Assembly (NCBI GenBank): GCA_947488625.1
Contig: CANKZR010000001.1
Location: forward strand, 2,046,001-2,110,000
Length of the DNA: 64,000 nt
From: an uncultured Sphingomonadaceae bacterium
GTDB lineage: Bacteria > Pseudomonadota > Alphaproteobacteria > Sphingomonadales > Sphingomonadaceae
Direction: 5' to 3'
Shown: in pieces, positions 26,081-33,858 of the stretch
Layout: each line of letters starts with the position of its first letter
Position numbering within the stretch: position 1 is the first letter of the stretch
The notes under the pieces: model-generated
Database searches by the model: none
What the model was told of the DNA's origin: nothing
What the model saw: the letters and a program-made list of their open reading frames with translations, nothing else
Made by a program: the position numbers and the translations under genes

Positions 26081-26862
26081 GCTGTTTCTCCTTTGTTTGA
26101 TGCCGCAAGATCTTTTGTAACCAGAAGATTGCGCAGCTTGATTTGCTTGTCTTCATCAAGGCCGGACTGCGCAAGGTAACTCGCTACGGTCTGATGCCTG
26201 TCTTCGATCTGGTGCCATGCCGTTTGCAGATATTCTGGCCGGACGCCGATCAGTGCGTCCACCTGCGGCGGACTGGGCATGAAGCCGAAGCTGGAGCGAA
26301 ATCCATTTTCCAGCGATCCGCTGCGACGCAGGTTCTCTCCGAAAATTACGGACTGGCTGTAATCGTGGAGGATGACGTTTCGCGGGGTTCCGAGCATCTC
26401 CAGCAGGATTGCGATGGCGACGCCTGTGCGATCCTTGCCCGCAGTGCAATTCACCAACGCCGGCCTGCCTTCCAGCAGACAGTCACCAATGGTTTCCCAG
26501 TGCGGGGCAAGAGCATCGGGAATTTCGCTGTATGTCTCGCACATGATATCGACAGCCAGTTGAACATCATCACCCAGGCTCAGCCGCTCCCGACCGTCAT
26601 TGCCAAAGACCCGCAAATCCGCGTTGACATCAAGCCCCAGCCAGCGACAATTCTCGTCGTGCCAGTCATGGGGGTCTTTCTCCCGCTCCCCGGCAGAGCG
26701 AAGATCGAAGATATAGCCAATTTCCAGCGACCTGAGGCGGGCGTGGTGGTCAGGCGCGAAATTGGCCGGGCCCTCCCCACGAAAAAGTGCGCCTTTGCGC
26801 ACTGTTCCGCCCTCCGTCTGAAGGCCGCCGAGATCGCGAAAATTGAGTTGGTCCAGTTCCAT
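26077..26862 (-). CDS. Tyrosine-phosphatase-fold (DSP-like) phosphatase
   Basis: A 261-residue protein of the bacterial tyrosine phosphatase family (Y_phosphatase3). It opens with NFRDLGGLQTEGGTVRKG and LFRGEGP, and the P-loop is C-T-A-G-K-D-R-T-G with Cys139 and Arg145, so the C-x5-R catalytic pair is intact. The general acid is probably in the FDLRSAGE/NCRWLGLD region. In this operon it might remove phosphate added by the APH-fold kinase-like proteins; that link is speculative. The ATG at 26862 overlaps the VOC stop (TGATG). Confidence 0.88.
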   Translation of the reverse strand: MELDQLNFRDLGGLQTEGGTVRKGALFRGEGPANFAPDHHARLRSLEIGYIFDLRSAGEREKDPHDWHDENCRWLGLDVNADLRVFGNDGRERLSLGDDVQLAVDIMCETYSEIPDALAPHWETIGDCLLEGRPALVNCTAGKDRTGVAIAILLEMLGTPRNVILHDYSQSVIFGENLRRSGSLENGFRSSFGFMPSPPQVDALIGVRPEYLQTAWHQIEDRHQTVASYLAQSGLDEDKQIKLRNLLVTKDLAASNKGETA

Positions 26863-27371
26863 CACCCCTGCCTTGGATAAACCGGAATGGCGGAAGCAAG
26901 CTGTTCGTAAAGACCGGCATCGTACCAGACATGCTCAAGGTAGTGGCCCAGTGCCGCCCGCTCGTCGGTATAGGTGTAGCGCATGAGATCGCCCAGCGCC
27001 CCACGCCACACCACCGGATGCGCCGCCGGGTCGAGCGAAGCCATGTAATCCTCGAAGTCGGCCAGATCACCTTCGATCCGCAATGCAGCGTGATGGAACC
27101 GCATTGCGAAACTGCCATCGTCGGGAAGCACATCTGCATGCAGGGGCGCCTGCCCTGGCAGTGGCTCGATCAGTTCGATCTCCACTCCGCCGACATTAGC
27201 AAGCGCGATTTTCATACGGTATTCGGGAGAGGCAACGAGCCCCGGTGTATCGTTCTCGAATACATAGAATTCAGGCACCGCGTAATCATCGCGCCAGATG
27301 GCCAGTGCCCGATCCAGGTCATTGGTCACATAGGCATTCTGGGTGTGCCGCGCCTGTGGACGGGAAAACAT
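26862..27371 (-). CDS. VOC-fold protein
   Basis: A 169-residue VOC protein: TQNAYVTNDLDRALAIWRDD opens the fold, GGVEIELIEPLPGQ gives the first-unit Glu, and RFHHAALRIEG starts the second unit. It resembles epimerase or glyoxalase-like proteins found in sphingomonad catabolic operons; the reaction is unassigned. AGGAGCG lies eight bases before the ATG at 27371; a longer in-frame extension would enter the upstream SDR gene. Confidence 0.82.
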   Translation of the reverse strand: MFSRPQARHTQNAYVTNDLDRALAIWRDDYAVPEFYVFENDTPGLVASPEYRMKIALANVGGVEIELIEPLPGQAPLHADVLPDDGSFAMRFHHAALRIEGDLADFEDYMASLDPAAHPVVWRGALGDLMRYTYTDERAALGHYLEHVWYDAGLYEQLASAIPVYPRQG

Positions 27372-27382
27372 GAACGGCGCTC

Positions 27383-28168
27383 CTAGTTGTTGAACATCTT
27401 GCCGCCATCGATCACCAGCGTATCGCCGGTGTGATAGCGCGACAGATCGCTGGCGAGATAGACAACGGCGCCCCACAGATCGTCGGGCAATCCCGCCCGC
27501 CCGATCGGCGCCTTCGCGGCGACGGCATCCGAGATCGCCTTGCCGACCTCCGGGTCCTTCATGGTCATTTCCGTGACGATGAAACCGGGCGCGATGACAT
27601 TGCAGCGAATTGCGTGCGGCCCCAGTTCGGCCGCCAGCCCCTTGGCAAGGCCGGCCAGTGCGCCTTTTGCTGCGCCATAATGCACCAGGGTCGGTACGCC
27701 CTGGAATATTGCCCCGCTACCGCACAGGATCATGGAGCCGCCGGGATCGCCCGCCTCGGCGCGCGCGACCATGTGTTTAGCCACCTCGCGCAGGGTGAAG
27801 ACCACGCCGTGCTGGTTGACCTTCATCAGCGTGTCATAGGTCTCTGCGTCCATCTCGACGAAGGGCTTCGGATTGGCGATTCCGGCGTTGGCGACAACCG
27901 TGTCGATGCGGCCCATCGCGGCGATTGCTTCGGCCACGCCGTCAACGATCTGCTTTTCATTGGATACGTCCACCTCGGCGCAATGGACCTTCGCACCCAA
28001 CGCCCTGAGCTTTTCTGCCGCCTGTTCGTTCGCATCCTTGCGCCTGCCCCAGATAATTAGGTCGCTCCCGGCCCGCGCGAGGCCTTCGGCAAAACCGAAG
28101 CCCAAACCGGAATTCGCGCCGGTGACCAGCGACACCTTACCCGTCAGATCGAACAGTTTCTCTGCCAT
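27383..28168 (-). CDS. Short-chain dehydrogenase/reductase, first gene of 11-gene operon
   Basis: A 261-residue SDR: TGANSGLGFGFAEGLARAG cofactor loop with W-G-R-R-K after strand 2 (NADP-type), VANAG, Ser in LCGSGAIFQGVP and Y-G-A-A-K. It heads the minus-strand run down to 19453 (SDR, VOC, phosphatase, HIBADH-type, CMD-like, SDR, SDR, sulfotransferase, SDR, DUF1214, VOC) in which gaps are at most about 20 bp. The promoter must lie in the 137-bp divergent region before 28306. Confidence 0.92.
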   Translation of the reverse strand: MAEKLFDLTGKVSLVTGANSGLGFGFAEGLARAGSDLIIWGRRKDANEQAAEKLRALGAKVHCAEVDVSNEKQIVDGVAEAIAAMGRIDTVVANAGIANPKPFVEMDAETYDTLMKVNQHGVVFTLREVAKHMVARAEAGDPGGSMILCGSGAIFQGVPTLVHYGAAKGALAGLAKGLAAELGPHAIRCNVIAPGFIVTEMTMKDPEVGKAISDAVAAKAPIGRAGLPDDLWGAVVYLASDLSRYHTGDTLVIDGGKMFNN

Positions 28169-28178
28169 GCTTCCATAT

Positions 28179-28194
28179 CCTCTCAGCGAAGAGG
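28179..28194. promoter_or_regulatory. Weak copy of the island dyad
   Basis: CCTCTCAGCGAAGAGG differs from CCTNNC-N4-GNNAGG at one fixed position (A for G) but keeps the symmetric arms CCTCT/AGAGG. It lies only 11 bp before the SDR start at 28168, closer than the other copies, and 112 bp before the sulfotransferase. A role as operator is less certain than for the exact copies. Confidence 0.35.
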
Positions 28195-28305
28195 TCTAAC
28201 CTTCTCGATCACCGGCGCTGCATATCTTTTGGTAGGGCAAAGTTTGCGCCGCACTCCTTTTACGAAACTGCGAGGCGGCATTTACTGCATGAGAGGACGT
28301 AAACG

Positions 28306-29574
28306 ATGAGCCAGACCGGCAAGGGGCAAATTTTCGAGATTACGGACATGCGTTCGCCGGTATTGAGCGATGTGCAGAAAGCGGCACTTGCAGGGGCGGC
28401 GCAGGAGGAGTTCGATTTCTCCTCCGAAGCGATTCTGGCGGCCGCCAAAAAGCATACGGGGCTCGACGATTTCGGATCGATGGATTTTGTCGAGCGGCTG
28501 GACCTGTGGTGCGATTGCGTAGAGGCAGACGAGTTCCTCTCCGCGGTCGGTCGCGCGGCGCTCTGGAGCATGTTCGTGCGCTATGCCTCGGATCGATTGC
28601 GGGTGGAGGACATCTGCAAACGGCATCCCGAAATTCTGGACATCAAGATCGATCGGCCCATCATCGTTGCCGGACCACCGCGCTCGGGCACTACCCATCT
28701 GCTGGGTCTGCTCTCGGCCGACGAGCGGCTTCGTTCGCTGCCATGGTGGGAAGCCATTGCCCCTGTCCCGACGGCTGAGGACGAACCGACAATTGATGAT
28801 CCCAATCCGCGCTGGACCAGGGCGCAGGCGGGATGGGAGCAGCAGGAAGCGATCCTGCCGATGATGAGTTACATGCACGAATTCTCGCCCGATCATATCA
28901 GCGAGGATATCGAACTTCAGGCGCTCAATTTCTCATCCTACCTGATCGAGTGGATGGCCATGGTTCCCAGATGGCGTGATTACTACCTGAGCCATGACCA
29001 GAGCGGCACCTATGCCTATCTGAAGAAGGGGCTTCAGGTTCTTACATTCTTGAAAGGTCCTAACCGCTGGGTCATAAAATGTCCGCAGCACATGGAACAA
29101 CTGCCGGTGCTGTACGAGACCTTCCCCGACGCGACATTCGTCATCACGCATCGCGACCCGGTCGGATCGATCCGCTCGACAATGTCAATGTGGCTATATG
29201 CTTCCCGCGTACTGCGCACGAAAAGTGATCCTGAGGAACCCAAGAACTACTGGATCGACCGTTACAAGACCTTGATGTCGCGCTGCGTGAGGGATCGCGA
29301 CTGCCTTCCCGAAGATCAGGCTATCGACGTCTATTTTCACGATTGGATCAAGGACCCGGACCCGATCCTCGAGGAAATATATTCCAAGGCAGGGCTCCCA
29401 CTGGACGAGAAGACGGTACAAACGCTCCATCAGTACCACCGGGATCATAGTCCGGTCGCCAAAGGCAAGGTCAGGTTCGATCTGGAGCGTGATTTCGATC
29501 TGACGCCGGAAGATATTCGCAAGCAATTCCAGTTTTACTTCGACCGCTTCCCGGTCGAAGTCGAAGTCAAATAA
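28306..29574 (+). CDS. Sulfotransferase-family protein
   Basis: A 422-residue PAPS sulfotransferase-family protein. The 5'-phosphosulfate loop is GPPRSGTTHL (about residues 123-132); the 3'-phosphate region is VITHRDPVGSIRS. An N-terminal ~110-residue helical extension precedes the core, as in the Sulfotransfer_3 proteins common in sphingomonads and mycobacteria. It heads a plus-strand operon with a ferredoxin, a small SnoaL-like fragment and an LLM oxidoreductase. AGAGGACG is seven bases before the ATG. Confidence 0.87.
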   Translation: MSQTGKGQIFEITDMRSPVLSDVQKAALAGAAQEEFDFSSEAILAAAKKHTGLDDFGSMDFVERLDLWCDCVEADEFLSAVGRAALWSMFVRYASDRLRVEDICKRHPEILDIKIDRPIIVAGPPRSGTTHLLGLLSADERLRSLPWWEAIAPVPTAEDEPTIDDPNPRWTRAQAGWEQQEAILPMMSYMHEFSPDHISEDIELQALNFSSYLIEWMAMVPRWRDYYLSHDQSGTYAYLKKGLQVLTFLKGPNRWVIKCPQHMEQLPVLYETFPDATFVITHRDPVGSIRSTMSMWLYASRVLRTKSDPEEPKNYWIDRYKTLMSRCVRDRDCLPEDQAIDVYFHDWIKDPDPILEEIYSKAGLPLDEKTVQTLHQYHRDHSPVAKGKVRFDLERDFDLTPEDIRKQFQFYFDRFPVEVEVK

Positions 29575-29593
29575 CATCGATATGGAGTAACAA

Positions 29594-29911
29594 ATGCCCA
29601 AGATTAATGTGGTCGACCGCTCTGGCACGAGCAAGGAAGTGGAAGCCGAAACCGGTATGACGCTCATGGAAATCATTCGCGACGATGGTTTCGACGAACT
29701 GCTTGCCCTTTGCGGGGGCTGCTGTTCCTGCGCCACCTGCCACGTCCACGTGGACCCGGCCTATGTCAGCAAGCTGCCGGAGCTCGGCGAGGACGAAGAC
29801 GACCTGCTCGACAGCTCCGATCACAGGAACGAGACTTCGCGCCTTTCCTGCCAGATCGAAATGACCGACGAACTCGATGGGGTGACGGTCACGATCGCGC
29901 AGGAAGACTGA
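29594..29911 (+). CDS. 2Fe-2S ferredoxin, adrenodoxin type
   Basis: A 105-residue [2Fe-2S] ferredoxin. The cluster ligands follow the adrenodoxin pattern C-x5-C-x2-C: Cys40 ([10 protein letters not shown]), Cys46 and Cys49, with the fourth in RLSCQIEM (Cys86). The acidic DEDDLLDSS stretch is the usual docking surface. Such ferredoxins carry electrons to P450s and Rieske oxygenases. It is the only ferredoxin in the window and lies 2 kb from the Rieske genes; no ferredoxin reductase gene is seen. GGAG precedes the ATG by seven bases. Confidence 0.93.
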   Translation: MPKINVVDRSGTSKEVEAETGMTLMEIIRDDGFDELLALCGGCCSCATCHVHVDPAYVSKLPELGEDEDDLLDSSDHRNETSRLSCQIEMTDELDGVTVTIAQED

Positions 29912-29913
29912 GC

Positions 29914-30018
29914 ATGGGCGATGCGCACGCCGAAGTGCTGGCGTTCTTCGACGAGATGGATGGCGAAAAGATTTCGCCCTGGCGCGACTATTTCGACACA
30001 GCGAAGGGCTTTCGCTGA
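29914..30018 (+). CDS. 34-residue C-terminal fragment of a limonene-epoxide-hydrolase/SnoaL fold
   Basis: A short open frame exactly between the ferredoxin stop (2 bp gap) and the LLM start (TGA directly followed by ATG). It has AGGAAG seven bases before its ATG. The product MGDAHAEVLAFFDEMDGEKI continues SPWRDYFDTAKGFR; the block DGEKI-x2-WRDYFD is the last strand and catalytic-Asp region of limonene-1,2-epoxide hydrolase-like proteins. It therefore looks like the preserved tail of a full-length gene most of which has been lost. Whether it is translated, and whether it does anything, is unknown. A complete relative is at 37477-37899. Confidence 0.5.
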   Translation: MGDAHAEVLAFFDEMDGEKISPWRDYFDTAKGFR

Positions 30019-31050
30019 ATGTTTGCGGGCAAGAGAGTGTGGGCACAACTCCCGGTGCTTCCCGCACTGGAACTCGTGCCGCTGGTGCAAAGGTGGGAGG
30101 CGGACGGGATCGATGGAGTGTGGGTACCGCAGATTTTCGGCCTCCCCCAGGTCACGCTGGCAGCGGCGGCGGCGGTTACCAAGCGGATCAAGCTGGGCAG
30201 CGGCATCGCCCTCGCCTTCACCCGCAGCCCGCTGGAGACAGCATGCAGCGTGATCGACCTCGATCACATCAGCAATGGCCGCGCGGTGCTTGGCCTTGGA
30301 TCGAGCGCGCAGAGCCAAATCGAAGGCAGCTTCGGCATGCCCTACGGCAAGCCGCTGGCGCATATGCGTGAAGTCGTAAGCCAGGTGCGCGCGGTCATCG
30401 AAAAGGGGCACACCGGCGAACTGCAGTTGCTCGAAGGCGAATATACCACGCTGGACCTCTCGCGTTTTCGCCTGACCGGCCCCGCCCGGCGTTCGGCGAT
30501 TCCTATCTACTTGCCGGCAATTTTTGAAAAGGCCTGTGCCCAGGCTGGCGAGATTGCTGATGGATTGCTGGGCCACCCGCTGTGGACCACGCAATGGATT
30601 CACGAAAAGGTCGAAACGCACTTGCGGAAGGGTCTGGAGAAAGCAGGAAAGAAGCGATCCGACTTCGATCTCAACCTGATGATCTTTACCGTCATCAACG
30701 ATGATCTAGAGGAAGCCATCAATGACGCCCGAGCGAATATCGCATTCTACACTCAGTCTCCCCAATACCTTCGCTATTTCGAGGCAATCGGCTTTGGCGA
30801 GAAAGCGTTGGCAATCCAGAAGGCTTTTTCGCGACAGGATTTCGCGGCCATGTCGCAAGCCTGTCCGGACGAAATGGTGCGAGCCATTACCATTCTCGGA
30901 TCAGCCGAGGAGGTGGAGGCGCAGGTGCTGGATCGCGCACGGTTTGCCGATTCCATCACACCCGTCGTTCCGCAGTTCGGTATCGAAGACAAAAAGGCCG
31001 CGGTCTATCGAGACCGCATCGCCGATCTGTTCTTCTCGGCAAGCGACTGA
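30019..31050 (+). CDS. LLM-class (F420-type) oxidoreductase
   Basis: A 343-residue TIM-barrel LLM enzyme, last gene of the sulfotransferase-ferredoxin operon. Family marks are ADGIDGVWVPQIFGLP, IKLGSGIALAFTRSPLETA and GRAVLGLGSSAQSQIEG. The F420-binding subfamily typically has the TRSP segment. It is a paralogue of the enzyme at 33855-34913 (shared LPVLPA, TRSP-ETA and LGLG blocks), so the two probably act on related substrates. It would use F420H2 made and recharged by the pathway at 41.9-47.1 kb; cofactor identity is inferred. Confidence 0.88.
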   Translation: MFAGKRVWAQLPVLPALELVPLVQRWEADGIDGVWVPQIFGLPQVTLAAAAAVTKRIKLGSGIALAFTRSPLETACSVIDLDHISNGRAVLGLGSSAQSQIEGSFGMPYGKPLAHMREVVSQVRAVIEKGHTGELQLLEGEYTTLDLSRFRLTGPARRSAIPIYLPAIFEKACAQAGEIADGLLGHPLWTTQWIHEKVETHLRKGLEKAGKKRSDFDLNLMIFTVINDDLEEAINDARANIAFYTQSPQYLRYFEAIGFGEKALAIQKAFSRQDFAAMSQACPDEMVRAITILGSAEEVEAQVLDRARFADSITPVVPQFGIEDKKAAVYRDRIADLFFSASD

Positions 31051-31065
31051 AAGACTACAGGCGAG

Positions 31066-31761
31066 TCAGCCCGAGAAAAGCCCCGCCAGCAGGAATTCCG
31101 CCATAGCGTCCGCGCGTTCCTCCAGCCCCGGCTTGTCAGAACCCTTCGAAGGCGTGTCCGGCAGCAGACCTTCATACAACGGAGTAAGCGAAAAATACGA
31201 CCCCACGCCATGAACAAGCAGCGCCAGAAGTGCGGCGGAGCCGATAGACCTCAAATGTGTGCGCGAGGAAACAAGCTCAAGCAGATCCTGCAGACGACGT
31301 TGGAAAGGCAGAGTGAAACGCTCGGTCAGATAATCGAGCCGCCAGCTGGCCGCGCGCCCTTCCTGCTGGCTGATCGCTACGATATCGGAATTGATGATCG
31401 CCCAGCGGCAGAAACGCCGGACGAGGTCGCGCAATTGCTCTTCCGGTGGGCGGGCCGGGTCGAAAGCGATCTCCACTTCACGTGCGGCCTCCGACAGGCG
31501 CCAGTCGACCGAAGCTTTCCAAAGTTCCGATTTCTTGCCGAACCGCACGTTCAGCAGATTGTGGCTTACGCCGATCTCGCGCGCCATTCCGCGCATTGTC
31601 GCGGCTTCATAGCCATAGGTCGCAAACATACGGAACGCAGTGCGCAAAAGCGAGGCTTCGTCGAGCGAGTCCCGCGTATCCGCACGGGGACGTCCCCTCC
31701 CGCGCTCACGCGTCGTCCTTCCATTCGCCTTATGCATGCGTGTTTCTAGCGTGACATCCAT
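31066..31761 (-). CDS. TetR-family transcriptional regulator
   Basis: A 231-residue TetR regulator. The helix-turn-helix lies at about residues 38-80: LLRTAFRMFATYGYEAATMR then REIGVSHNLLNVRFGKKSEL. A basic N-terminal arm (RERGRGRPRADTRD) precedes it. The C-terminal ligand domain is helical. It faces the Rieske genes across 75 bp that hold a perfect 17-bp palindrome, so it probably represses them and itself until a ligand binds. No clear Shine-Dalgarno sequence precedes the ATG at 31761; a second ATG eight codons in is possible. Confidence 0.92.
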   Translation of the reverse strand: MDVTLETRMHKANGRTTRERGRGRPRADTRDSLDEASLLRTAFRMFATYGYEAATMRGMAREIGVSHNLLNVRFGKKSELWKASVDWRLSEAAREVEIAFDPARPPEEQLRDLVRRFCRWAIINSDIVAISQQEGRAASWRLDYLTERFTLPFQRRLQDLLELVSSRTHLRSIGSAALLALLVHGVGSYFSLTPLYEGLLPDTPSKGSDKPGLEERADAMAEFLLAGLFSG

Positions 31762-31771
31762 GTTCGTTCAT

Positions 31772-31788
31772 TGACAATTAAATTGTCA
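31772..31788. promoter_or_regulatory. TetR operator: perfect 17-bp palindrome
   Basis: TGACAATT-A-AATTGTCA is a perfect inverted repeat of 8-bp arms around one base, 11 bp upstream of the TetR start and 49 bp upstream of the Rieske start. TTGACA -35-like hexamers occur on both strands (31771-31776 on plus; 31796-31791 on minus) and overlap or flank it. An operator overlapping the promoters is the usual repressor geometry for this family. Confidence 0.75.
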
Positions 31789-31836
31789 TGTGTCAATTTT
31801 ATCGTCATTAGAACGTATGGGAGATGTGAGTCGAGT

Positions 31837-32760
31837 ATGACCGAAGCTGTCTGGTGGGCCGTCGCCCGCTCCGAGGAAGTTAGTGCGGACAAACCGCTCA
31901 ATGTCGATCTGGGCGACCAGCCGATCGTCCTCTGGCGTGATGCGAACGGTGTCGTTCGCGCTTTGGAGGATCGCTGCCCTCACCGGCGTGCCCCGCTTTC
32001 CCTGGGCTGCATTCTTGGTTCGGGCGCGATCCAGTGCGGCTATCATGGCTGGACTTACGACGGCGAAACCGGCCGACTGATCAACATCCCGAACCTGAAG
32101 GGCGAGCGTAAATATCCGCCAGTCTACAAGGCCAAGCCTTTCGGCGTGCACGAGAGCGGCGGTTTTGTGCGCCTCTGCGCTGATGTGAAAGCGCCGCCTC
32201 CTGCTGATGACGGCGATGCCCTTCCCCTGTCGGGCACGGCGACCGTCGCTCTGCAACACGAACAATACGTGGATGCGCTGTTCGATGATCCGTCGCTCCT
32301 GATTTCAATCAAGGGCGTTCGTTTTTCGCCATATCTGTTTGCCGAGCTTACCGAGCAGGAGGGCCAGCTCATGCTGGAACGCTCCTGCCAATGGGCTTCA
32401 CCGCATTGGCCCGCGCCTTTCTCGTCCGAGTTTCCGCTAAGCCTGCGCATCGCCAGCGATGCGGTGACCGGGGAAACCGATCTCACGCTTCTCGATGACG
32501 AATTCAACCTGTTGCTTCATGCAACGCTTGCCCCAGTGCCTGCGGCACGCGGCGTTACACAGGTGCGCTGGCGCGCGGTGCTCTCACCCGAACGTTCGGG
32601 TCTTCAATCGAAGATCATGGGTGTCGGAACACCGCTCAAGGTTCACGAAAACATCGATGGCGCCGCACTGCGCGTGCTAAAGCCTTCCGCATCAATCCAC
32701 GCAAACGACCTGCGCGAGAAGATCGCTGCGCGCAGCGCCCCCCAAGACGAAGTCGCCTGA
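31837..32760 (+). CDS. Rieske [2Fe-2S] oxygenase component lacking the mononuclear-iron histidines
   Basis: A 307-residue protein. The Rieske domain is complete: C47-P-H49 (DRCPHRRAPLSLG) and C67-x2-H70 (CGYHGW). The following domain keeps the oxygenase alpha-subunit outline, but where the facial-triad motif D-x2-H-x4-H is expected it reads EQYVDALFDDPSLL: the Asp is there but both His are replaced (Phe149 and Leu154 by alignment). It therefore cannot hold the catalytic iron in the usual way. The next gene encodes a partner with the opposite defect. I start at the ATG at 31837 (GGGAG upstream). Probably repressed by the TetR protein at 31066-31761. Confidence 0.85.
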   Translation: MTEAVWWAVARSEEVSADKPLNVDLGDQPIVLWRDANGVVRALEDRCPHRRAPLSLGCILGSGAIQCGYHGWTYDGETGRLINIPNLKGERKYPPVYKAKPFGVHESGGFVRLCADVKAPPPADDGDALPLSGTATVALQHEQYVDALFDDPSLLISIKGVRFSPYLFAELTEQEGQLMLERSCQWASPHWPAPFSSEFPLSLRIASDAVTGETDLTLLDDEFNLLLHATLAPVPAARGVTQVRWRAVLSPERSGLQSKIMGVGTPLKVHENIDGAALRVLKPSASIHANDLREKIAARSAPQDEVA

Positions 32761-32790
32761 AGCAGAGCGATCCAGACCAAGGATAAACCC

Positions 32791-33858
32791 ATGCTCGATA
32801 TTCATGAAAAGCCCGAACCCACGACGCACGACGATCCGATAACTTCGGACCCGCGCGAATTTGCCTCGAGGGTCAATTCCTGGATGCCGCACGACCTCAT
32901 GCTGATAGATGCATGGTTTCCGCTGGCACATAGTTTTGCCGTTGGCAAAAAGCCCGTTCGCCGTGCAGTCTATTCCCAGCCATTCTTCCTGTGGCGCGAG
33001 GCGAATGGCAATGTCATCGCGGCAGAAACGCACCCTAACGACATGCTGGCTGCGACGAAAAGCGAATATACCGACGCCGATGGTCGCTACCCGGTGATCG
33101 AGAAATACGGGTACGTATGGGGTTGGCTCGGCAATCCGGACAATGCGGCGCCGGAGCATATTCCGAGCCTCCCCTACCTACCCGAAGATGGCGGGCTACC
33201 GCTGCACATGCTCGGCACGGTACGGTTCGATTGCTGCGCACCACTGAGCCTGGAAAACCTGATCGACCTGACCCATGCCGATTTCATCCATGCCGATGTC
33301 GTCGGCGATGAAAAGATGGACAAGGAAACCGTCGAGGTATTTCATGACAGCGAGACCATCACAATGGTCCGCACCTGCGTGAACAAGTCCGTCGCACCGA
33401 TCATGAAGGTATTCGGTGGCGTACGCGACGATGTGCAGCAGGTCCGGCAAGTCATCCGTATCTACCTGCGCAGCCATGCCGCGATTGCCTATGGTCGCTT
33501 CAGCCCGGGCGACAATGTTCAGTTGTTCCACCCTTGTGTACCGGAAACCCGTGACCGCACGCGGCTGGACTATGCGATGAATACGTCCAACGTGAAAAAG
33601 ACCAATCCTTTCCGCTACATGATGCCCAAGGCCAGCTACAAGGTCTCGCGACAGGACAGTTCCATGACCTCGCCGCAGAGCCCGCGTTACATGCAGCCCG
33701 AGAAGCGCAAGGATCTGCATTCGCCGCTGGACGAGGCAGGCCAGAAGTATCGTGTGCTGATGCTTTCCCTGGCAGAAAGACAGGCGAACGGCGACTATGC
33801 CTATCGCGATAACGTCAGCGCCGATTGCAGTGAGATCATCGGATACGATGGCAAATGA
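32791..33858 (+). CDS. Rieske-less oxygenase alpha-subunit homologue with intact mononuclear-iron site
   Basis: A 355-residue homologue of phthalate/vanillate-type oxygenase alpha subunits. The catalytic domain is intact: ENLIDLTHADFIH gives D159-x2-H162-x4-H167, and SRQDSSMTSPQ near residue 289 gives the third Asp. The Rieske region is not: between PFFLWREANGNVIAAET and VIEKYGYVWGWLG, where C-x-H and C-x2-H should lie, there is a short linker with no cysteine. Precedent: NdmC of caffeine-degrading Pseudomonas lacks the Rieske cluster and borrows one from NdmD. Here the obvious donor is the Rieske protein 30 bp upstream. AAGGATAAACCC precedes the ATG, and the stop overlaps the LLM gene (ATGA). 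Confidence 0.87.
   Translation: MLDIHEKPEPTTHDDPITSDPREFASRVNSWMPHDLMLIDAWFPLAHSFAVGKKPVRRAVYSQPFFLWREANGNVIAAETHPNDMLAATKSEYTDADGRYPVIEKYGYVWGWLGNPDNAAPEHIPSLPYLPEDGGLPLHMLGTVRFDCCAPLSLENLIDLTHADFIHADVVGDEKMDKETVEVFHDSETITMVRTCVNKSVAPIMKVFGGVRDDVQQVRQVIRIYLRSHAAIAYGRFSPGDNVQLFHPCVPETRDRTRLDYAMNTSNVKKTNPFRYMMPKASYKVSRQDSSMTSPQSPRYMQPEKRKDLHSPLDEAGQKYRVLMLSLAERQANGDYAYRDNVSADCSEIIGYDGK

Noticed and set aside
28200-28215. CCTTCTCGATCACCGG as a dyad copy before the sulfotransferase
   Set aside because: Both inner fixed bases and the A of AGG are lost; only the outer CCT and a few bases fit.
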